Source: JAHFLD01 sp964367145 (GTDB lineage Bacteria > Patescibacteriota > Minisyncoccia > UBA6257 > 1-14-0-10-40-38). Taken from it: DNA of 27,597 nt. The position numbers and the translations under genes were made by a program. The notes beneath the pieces were generated by a model. The model was not told the origin of the DNA, did not search any database, and worked only from the letters and a program-made list of their open reading frames with translations. Below are positions 23,175-27,597 of the stretch, one piece after another (within the stretch, counting starts at the first letter, position 1; the number at the start of each line of letters is the position of its first letter). Location of the stretch: positions 1 through 27,597 of the forward strand of contig CAYIWJ010000010.1 of NCBI GenBank assembly GCA_964367145.1, given 5' to 3'.

Positions 23175-23203
23175 CCTAGTCTTTATTGTAGGATTACAAA
23201 CCC

Positions 23204-23656
23204 ATGGGAAAGAAAAAAGTTTCTAGCCAAACATCGGAACAGGCCATCAAGGAAAAAGATGCGCTTGATGTTGCTTTTCAAAAGACCGCCGGAAAATCTT
23301 CCAGCAACCGCCACGAGCGCGGCAAAGTTTTTATTAATTGTTCCTATAACAATACCTTGATTTCCATTACTGATGAGAAGGGGGGCGTGGTAGCTTGGAG
23401 CTCTGCCGGAGCTTTGGGTTTTAACGGACCAAAAAAGGCGACGCCGTTCGCCGCCTCCAAGGTGGTGGCGGCTTTGGCCGAAAAAGTTAAAAAGGCCGGT
23501 CCTTTTAATGTTGAGGTTTTGGTTAACGGTATTGGTGGGGGACGAGATTCGGCGGTGCGATCTTTGGCCGCTCGCGGTTTCAATATTCTTTCAATTAGAG
23601 ACGTAACCCCGATTCCGCATAATGGGCCAAGACCGCCCAAGGTTCGGAGAGTATAA
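23204..23656 (+). CDS. rpsK: 30S ribosomal protein S11
   Basis: S11 is part of the platform of the small subunit. The 150-residue product has an N-terminal extension of about 25 residues compared with E. coli (129). It then shows INCSYNNTLISITDEKGGVV, WSSAGALGFNGPKKATPFAA, GIGGGRDSAVRSL and IRDVTPIPHNGPRPPKVRRV, all typical. It lies 29 bp after rpsM. Confidence 0.95.
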   Translation: MGKKKVSSQTSEQAIKEKDALDVAFQKTAGKSSSNRHERGKVFINCSYNNTLISITDEKGGVVAWSSAGALGFNGPKKATPFAASKVVAALAEKVKKAGPFNVEVLVNGIGGGRDSAVRSLAARGFNILSIRDVTPIPHNGPRPPKVRRV

Positions 23657-23705
23657 ATAACAAAACTTAGAGCGAGATTCGCGCTTAGCGATTAACAAAA
23701 AAGAT

Positions 23706-24329
23706 ATGTTCAACACTCGAGAAAAAAAAGAACGCGCTTTAGGAGTCAAGCTTTTTTTAAAAGCTTCGCGTTGCGCTTCGCCAAAATGCGCCACGGTTCG
23801 TCGCCCGACTCGACCCGGTATGCACGGTGCGGCGCGTCGCCGCGCTCCTTCGGAATACGGCCGCCAGCTTTTGGAGAAACAAAAGTTTCAATTTGCCTAT
23901 GGATTGCGTGAGGCTCAAGTTCGTTCATTGTTTAAAAAAGCGCTTAAGGATCCTGCGGCAACCGGAATGACTTTTGCTAATTTATTGGAGGCTCGTTTGG
24001 ATAATGTTTTGTATCGCCTTGGATTTACCCTTTCCCGTTCCGTGGCTCGCCAAGTTGTGGGGCATGGACATGTTTTTGTGAACGGTCGCCGCGTTTCTAT
24101 TCCGTCCTATTCGGTTAAAGTTGGAAATGTAGTTACCATTCGTCCGCAATCCAAGGAGCATCCGGCCTTAAAAGACGTTCAGGAGCGGCTTAAGAATTAT
24201 GAGCCGCCGACATGGCTAAAACTTGATAAGAGCGAGGCCATCGGTACGGTGGTTGCCGTTCCTCGGGTTGATGAGCCGCCATTTGACGTCGGACTAGTGG
24301 TGGATTACTATTCAAAAATAGTTAAATAG
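23706..24329 (+). CDS. rpsD: 30S ribosomal protein S4
   Basis: S4 is a primary 16S-binding protein. The 207-residue product has an N-terminal segment with two Cys (RCASPKCATV), RRPTRPGMHG, and then the S4 RNA-binding domain (LEARLDNVLYRLGFTLSRSV, GHVFVNGRRVSIPSYSVKVG). Length is normal. It lies within the alpha operon, 17 bp before rpoA. Confidence 0.95.
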   Translation: MFNTREKKERALGVKLFLKASRCASPKCATVRRPTRPGMHGAARRRAPSEYGRQLLEKQKFQFAYGLREAQVRSLFKKALKDPAATGMTFANLLEARLDNVLYRLGFTLSRSVARQVVGHGHVFVNGRRVSIPSYSVKVGNVVTIRPQSKEHPALKDVQERLKNYEPPTWLKLDKSEAIGTVVAVPRVDEPPFDVGLVVDYYSKIVK

Positions 24330-24331
24330 TT

Positions 24332-24337
24332 TATAAT
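24332..24337 (+). promoter_or_regulatory. possible internal -10 before rpoA
   Basis: A perfect TATAAT ends 9 nt before the rpoA ATG. The -35 region is poor, so this may be only a coincidence in AT-rich spacer. Confidence 0.35.
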
Positions 24338-24346
24338 AAAATAATT

Positions 24347-25117
24347 ATGTACGATCAACTCGTTTCGCGGGTTACTATTAAAACCGTTTCAGAAACTCCC
24401 ACCGAGGGTATTTTTGAGGTGGAGGGGCTTTATACCGGCTATGGTTTGACGGTGGGCAACGCTTTGCGACGCGCTCTGCTCTCTTCTTTGCCCGGTGGCG
24501 CGATAACCCAGATTAAAATTAAGGGTGTCGGTCATGAGTTTTCAACTTTGCCCGATGTGACTGAAGATATGGTGGAAATTACGCTCAATCTTAAAAAGAT
24601 TCGTTTTCGGATGCACAGCAAAGAGCCACAGGTTTTAACGCTCAAGTTTAAGGGGGAGGGGGCGGTGACCGGCAAAGATATTCAGGCGAATTCCGAGGTG
24701 GAGGTTATTACACCCGAAGCGCATATTGCGACCTTGACCGCGAAAAATGCCGAGCTAGATATAGAATTGACCGTGGAAAAAGGGTTGGGCTACGTGCCAC
24801 TTGAAGCGCGCAAAATAGAAAAACTTCCGATTGGAGTCATCGCTTTGGATGCTATCTTCACTCCCGTTACCAAAGTTAATTTTACCGTAGAAAATATGCG
24901 AGTGGAGGATCGAACCGATTTTAATCGTTTGCGTTTTGTGGTAGAAACCGACGGAAGTATTACTCCTTCAACCGCGATGGCCAAAGGAGCTCATATTTTA
25001 GAGGATCATTTTAAGGTGGTGAGGGAAATGCCCAGAACCGAAGTTCAATCGGCAACAACTTCCACGCCGGTTGCGGAGGTCAAAAAGCCACGAGTTAAAA
25101 AGACGAGTAAGAAATAG
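24347..25117 (+). CDS. rpoA: RNA polymerase subunit alpha lacking the C-terminal domain
   Basis: The 256-residue product covers the alpha N-terminal domain that dimerises and nucleates polymerase assembly. Marks are FEVEGLYTGYGLTVGNALRR, LLSSLPGGAITQIKI and, near 210-230, DRTDFNRLRFVVETDGSITP. After about residue 232 there is only a tail of Thr/Ser/Lys residues ending KKPRVKKTSKK. The usual C-terminal domain (about 80 residues; 329 total in E. coli), which contacts UP elements and activators, is absent. rplQ follows at 15 bp with no room for a split domain. Confidence 0.95.
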   Translation: MYDQLVSRVTIKTVSETPTEGIFEVEGLYTGYGLTVGNALRRALLSSLPGGAITQIKIKGVGHEFSTLPDVTEDMVEITLNLKKIRFRMHSKEPQVLTLKFKGEGAVTGKDIQANSEVEVITPEAHIATLTAKNAELDIELTVEKGLGYVPLEARKIEKLPIGVIALDAIFTPVTKVNFTVENMRVEDRTDFNRLRFVVETDGSITPSTAMAKGAHILEDHFKVVREMPRTEVQSATTSTPVAEVKKPRVKKTSKK

Positions 25118-25131
25118 ACGCAGGCTATTTT

Positions 25132-25464
25132 ATGAGAAAATTCCACCGTGTTACGAGTCGCCGAAAGCTGTTCCGTAAAAGCTTATTGACCAGCTTGATT
25201 GACCATAAGCGAATCCAGACGACGGTGGCGCGAGCAAAGGAGATTCGGCCTTTGGTTGAAAAAATGGTAACCCTGGCCAAGCGCAAGGATTTAGCTCATT
25301 TTCGTTTACTTTGCGCCCGTTTGCCCAAGCATGCCGCGGAGCGTTTGTATCATGATATTGCCCCGCAATACGCGGAGAGGGTTGGCGGTTATACCCGAAT
25401 TATTAAGCAGGCAACTTTTCGTAAGCGCGATGCCGCGCCGCTCGCGGTTATAGAATTTGTTTAA
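25132..25464 (+). CDS. rplQ: 50S ribosomal protein L17
   Basis: L17 lies near the exit tunnel. The 110-residue product starts MRKFHRVTSRRKLFRKSLLT and includes IQTTVARAKEIRPLVEKMVT and GGYTRIIKQATFRKRDAAPLA, which are family motifs. Length is normal. It follows rpoA directly, as in most bacteria. Confidence 0.95.
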   Translation: MRKFHRVTSRRKLFRKSLLTSLIDHKRIQTTVARAKEIRPLVEKMVTLAKRKDLAHFRLLCARLPKHAAERLYHDIAPQYAERVGGYTRIIKQATFRKRDAAPLAVIEFV

Positions 25465-25474
25465 AAAAATATTT

Positions 25475-25825
25475 ATGAACACCGTTATTGATGCCAGCAA
25501 GCAGAGCCTTGGACGACTTGCTTCTAAAATCGCCGTTATCCTGCAGGGCAAAAATGATCCAACTTATAACCCGCGATTACCCGGGACTATTAAAGTTGTA
25601 GTAAAAAATATCGCCAAAATGCAGGTAACCGGTGACAAAGCCAAGAACAAAGTATACTATCGGCATACTGGCTATATGGGTCATTTGCGGGAACTTTCGT
25701 ACGAGCAGAAATTCGCTAAGTCGCCGCGGCAAGTTTTGCGGGAGGCAGTTTATAATATGTTACCGAAGAATCGTTTGCGTCGCGTTCGCTTAAATCGTCT
25801 TCAACTTCATGACCACGAAAACTAA
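25475..25825 (+). CDS. rplM: 50S ribosomal protein L13
   Basis: From ATG 25475 the product has 116 residues: VIDASKQSLGRLASKIAVIL, KMQVTGDKAKNKVYYRHTG, YMGHLRELSYEQ and VYNMLPKNRLRR are L13 signatures. It lacks the first dozen residues and the C-terminal tail of E. coli L13 (142). The frame is open to 25457, but that part overlaps the rplQ stop. Its last 17 bp overlap rpsI in another frame, suggesting translational coupling. Confidence 0.93.
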   Translation: MNTVIDASKQSLGRLASKIAVILQGKNDPTYNPRLPGTIKVVVKNIAKMQVTGDKAKNKVYYRHTGYMGHLRELSYEQKFAKSPRQVLREAVYNMLPKNRLRRVRLNRLQLHDHEN

Positions 25826-26222
25826 AATTCAAACCCAGCGTTATTATGAGGCTTTGGGTGGTAGAAAGACCGCTCATGCCAGAGCTCGGATTTCGGAAGG
25901 AGCTTCTGGAATGCTGGTTAATGGCGCGGAATATACCAGTTATTTTAAGACCGCTAAACAGCGGGCGGCGATTTTGGCTCCGTTTAAAGAGCTTAATATA
26001 GCCGAAAGGTTCAACGCTTCGGTTATGGTTCATGGCGGAGGTATTAACGCTCAGGCTGAGGCGGCGCGCAATGCACTCGCAAAGGCGATTGTTAAGTTTG
26101 ATGAGTCTTTTAGAAAACGTCTGCGCCACTTTGGTTATATGACTCGAGACGCTAGAATGGTGGAGCGGAAGAAGTATGGGCATAAGAAGGCCAGACGCGC
26201 CCCGCAGTGGAAGAAGCGCTAA
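25809..26222 (+). CDS. rpsI: 30S ribosomal protein S9
   Basis: The 137-residue product has the S9 marks YYEALGGRKTAHARARI, HGGGINAQAEAARNALAKAI and the basic C-terminus KKYGHKKARRAPQWKKR that reaches the P-site tRNA. The start ATG lies inside the end of rplM. It is the last gene of the ribosomal block. Confidence 0.95.
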   Translation: MTTKTKIQTQRYYEALGGRKTAHARARISEGASGMLVNGAEYTSYFKTAKQRAAILAPFKELNIAERFNASVMVHGGGINAQAEAARNALAKAIVKFDESFRKRLRHFGYMTRDARMVERKKYGHKKARRAPQWKKR

Positions 26223-26233
26223 TTCGACTCGTC

Positions 26234-26335
26234 TTTTGCTCGCATTCCTTTGTCGCTCACTCCATTGCTCTCTCGCTGTACTGTAATCGTACAGCTCGGT
26301 TCGCTACTCATGAGCTTCGCGGACTGCGAGCAAAA
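26234..26335. repeat. 102-bp element with terminal inverted repeats beside a gap
   Basis: ttttgctcgca (26234-26244) is the exact reverse complement of tgcgagcaaaa (26325-26335). Inside lies a perfect hairpin, gctgtac (26275-26281) with gtacagc (26289-26295). The 100-N gap starts 7 bases later, as would happen if the element is repeated in the genome and broke the assembly. Confidence 0.6.
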
Positions 26336-26342
26336 TCCTTCG

Positions 26343-26442
26343 NNNNNNNNNNNNNNNNNNNNNNNNNNNNNNNNNNNNNNNNNNNNNNNNNNNNNNNNNN
26401 NNNNNNNNNNNNNNNNNNNNNNNNNNNNNNNNNNNNNNNNNN
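26343..26442. other. scaffold gap (100 N)
   Basis: Exactly 100 N, the usual size for a join of unknown length. The genes to its right may not be true neighbours of rpsI. Reading frames that cross it are artefacts. Confidence 0.99.
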
Positions 26443-26494
26443 TAGGCCAAAAATTCAACTAAATAGATTTTATTACCAACACCTCCATTTGATT

Positions 26495-26938
26495 ATGCCA
26501 AGTAAAAATTTTTCTAAAATCGTTCTTTCGTCTTATTTCTTTGCGACGACAGTAATTTTTCTTTTGGGATTTCATCTGACGGCGCTGGCTTTGCATTGGT
26601 ATTGGATTTATCGGTTTGCTTTAATAGACGTGATTCCGCATTTTTTGGGCGGTCTTACGGTGGCGAATTTTTTCTATTTGTTTTTTTTAGATTCATCTTC
26701 ACCGCGGATCAGCGCGCCGAGTTTTTTGATTCGTGGCTTACTCATTTTGCTTTTTGTTCTGGGCGTCGGAATTTTTTGGGAATTTTTTGAGTTTTTAGTC
26801 GATCGTTCTTTGGTTCCTTTGCCTTCCTACCGAAACCAGTTTGGACTTAACGATACTATGAAAGACTTAGCGGTTGACGCGTGGGGCGGTCTGGTATTTA
26901 TCGGACTTTATTTTTTGGCTTTAAGGTGGCGTAAATAG
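26495..26938 (+). CDS. small four-helix membrane protein, DUF2238/YjdF-like
   Basis: From ATG 26495 the product has 147 residues with about four hydrophobic segments. Polar motifs sit at the membrane edges: IPHFLGGLTVANF, GIFWEFFEFLVDRS and LNDTMKDLAVDAWGGLVF. The pattern H-F-x-G-G, W-E-x-x-E-F, and D-T-x-x-D-x-x-x-D resembles the DUF2238 (YjdF) membrane family, whose function is unknown. An open frame runs upstream into the N gap, but the ATG fits the family start. It lies 54 bp before mreB. Confidence 0.72.
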   Translation: MPSKNFSKIVLSSYFFATTVIFLLGFHLTALALHWYWIYRFALIDVIPHFLGGLTVANFFYLFFLDSSSPRISAPSFLIRGLLILLFVLGVGIFWEFFEFLVDRSLVPLPSYRNQFGLNDTMKDLAVDAWGGLVFIGLYFLALRWRK

Positions 26939-26970
26939 CGCTGGCTATTTTCTTTACGAGGTTTTTTGCC

Positions 26971-26976
26971 TATACT
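26971..26976 (+). promoter_or_regulatory. -10 element for mreB
   Basis: TATACT lies 16 nt before the mreB ATG, giving a leader of about 10 nt. The -35 is not clear. Confidence 0.45.
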
Positions 26977-26992
26977 GTGAACACCTTTGATT

Positions 26993-27597
26993 ATGTTTAC
27001 CCGCAAAATAGGTATTGATTTAGGCACTGCCAATACGATTGTTTTCGTGCCCGGTAAGGGGTTTATTATCAACGAACCGACGATTGTGGCCTTGAGTTTG
27101 CCCGAAAACAGCGTTCTGGCGGTAGGGCAGGAGGCTAAGGAAATGATTGGCCGGACACCGGATGATATTTCGGCCTATCGGCCACTTAAGGACGGCGTGA
27201 TTGCCGATTATTACATTACCAAGGCGATGTTGAAGTATTTTATCAGCCGCGCGGTGGGGAAGTTTAATATCTTCCGGCCAGAGGTGGTGATTTCGGTTCC
27301 GGCGGGAATTACTCCGACCGAGCGGCGCGCGGTAGTGAATGCCGCTCGCGAGGCTGGCGCCAAAGAGGCTTTTGTGGTTAAGGAGCCAATTCTTGCGGCG
27401 CTTGGCGCTGGAATTCCGATCAATGCCCACGTGGGTAATATGATTATCAATATCGGCGGTGGCACGGCCGAGGTGGCGGTGGTATCGCTCGGGGGTATTG
27501 TTTCTTGGTCTAGTTTGCGAGTGGCGGGAAATAAGTTTGATCAGGCAATTATTGACTATGATAAGCGCAAACACTCTTTGGCTAACGAAGAACAAAC
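26993..27597 (+). CDS. mreB: rod-shape-determining protein MreB (5' part, runs off the window)
   Basis: MreB is the bacterial actin that guides the RodA-based elongation machinery. The visible 201 residues start MFTRKIGIDLGTANTIVFV with the phosphate-1 loop. They continue with RPLKDGVIADYYITKAMLKY, VVISVPAGITPTERRAVVNA and EAFVVKEPILAALGAGIP, and reach the phosphate-2 loop NIGGGTAEVAVVSLGG. The Asn in that loop also occurs in Thermotoga MreB, so it is not a sign of decay. There is no Shine-Dalgarno site. With rodA and mltG it implies wall elongation in this organism. Confidence 0.95.
   Translation, partial: MFTRKIGIDLGTANTIVFVPGKGFIINEPTIVALSLPENSVLAVGQEAKEMIGRTPDDISAYRPLKDGVIADYYITKAMLKYFISRAVGKFNIFRPEVVISVPAGITPTERRAVVNAAREAGAKEAFVVKEPILAALGAGIPINAHVGNMIINIGGGTAEVAVVSLGGIVSWSSLRVAGNKFDQAIIDYDKRKHSLANEEQ

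Noticed and set aside
26207..26938. 243-residue frame crossing the 100-N gap
   Set aside because: The gap length is arbitrary, so the join is meaningless. Only the part from ATG 26495 is kept.

Overview
The window looks like a scaffold from a Candidate Phyla Radiation (Patescibacteria, Parcubacteria-like) bacterium. The evidence is a 23S rRNA gene broken by two group I introns, an RNA polymerase alpha subunit without its C-terminal domain, an alanyl-tRNA synthetase without the C-Ala domain, many small core proteins, almost no Shine-Dalgarno sequences before core genes, and a baseplate-J-like membrane protein of a type common in this group. The placement is inferred from gene content only. Two runs of N (10 and 100) mark assembly gaps.

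Region 1 (1-2600): the 3' end of the 23S rRNA gene, starting near E. coli position 2463. It is split by an ORF-less group I intron after position 2593 and by a second group I intron after position 2656, inside the sarcin-ricin loop. The second intron encodes an I-CreI-like LAGLIDADG endonuclease. A spacer of about 610 bp rich in palindromes and containing a gap follows, then 5S rRNA, then a broken partial copy of 5S.

Region 2 (2600-6200): a small island of unrecognised genes. It holds two related minus-strand soluble proteins, two related plus-strand four-helix membrane proteins, two further small proteins, and a candidate structured RNA with its own promoter and terminator. Several of these transcription units have near-consensus sigma-70 promoters, strong Shine-Dalgarno sites and a boxA-like motif close to the predicted RNA 5' end. 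This sets them apart from the core genes and is the most novel part of the window.

Region 3 (6200-9060): an envelope operon with a membrane-anchored cysteine-motif protein, RodA (peptidoglycan polymerase) and MltG (endolytic transglycosylase). mreB at the right end of the window belongs to the same cell-wall process.

Region 4 (9060-26222): housekeeping genes. These are rpoB-rpoC; rpsF; ssb-rpsR-PAP2 phosphatase-alaS; a degenerate FtsA-like actin-fold protein with a baseplate-J-like membrane protein; and the alpha-operon block infA-rpmJ-rpsM-rpsK-rpsD-rpoA-rplQ-rplM-rpsI. Many of these genes start 6-10 nt after a -10 hexamer, which suggests leaderless or nearly leaderless mRNAs.

Region 5 (26223-27597): an inverted repeat, the 100-N gap, a small four-helix membrane protein and the 5' part of mreB.
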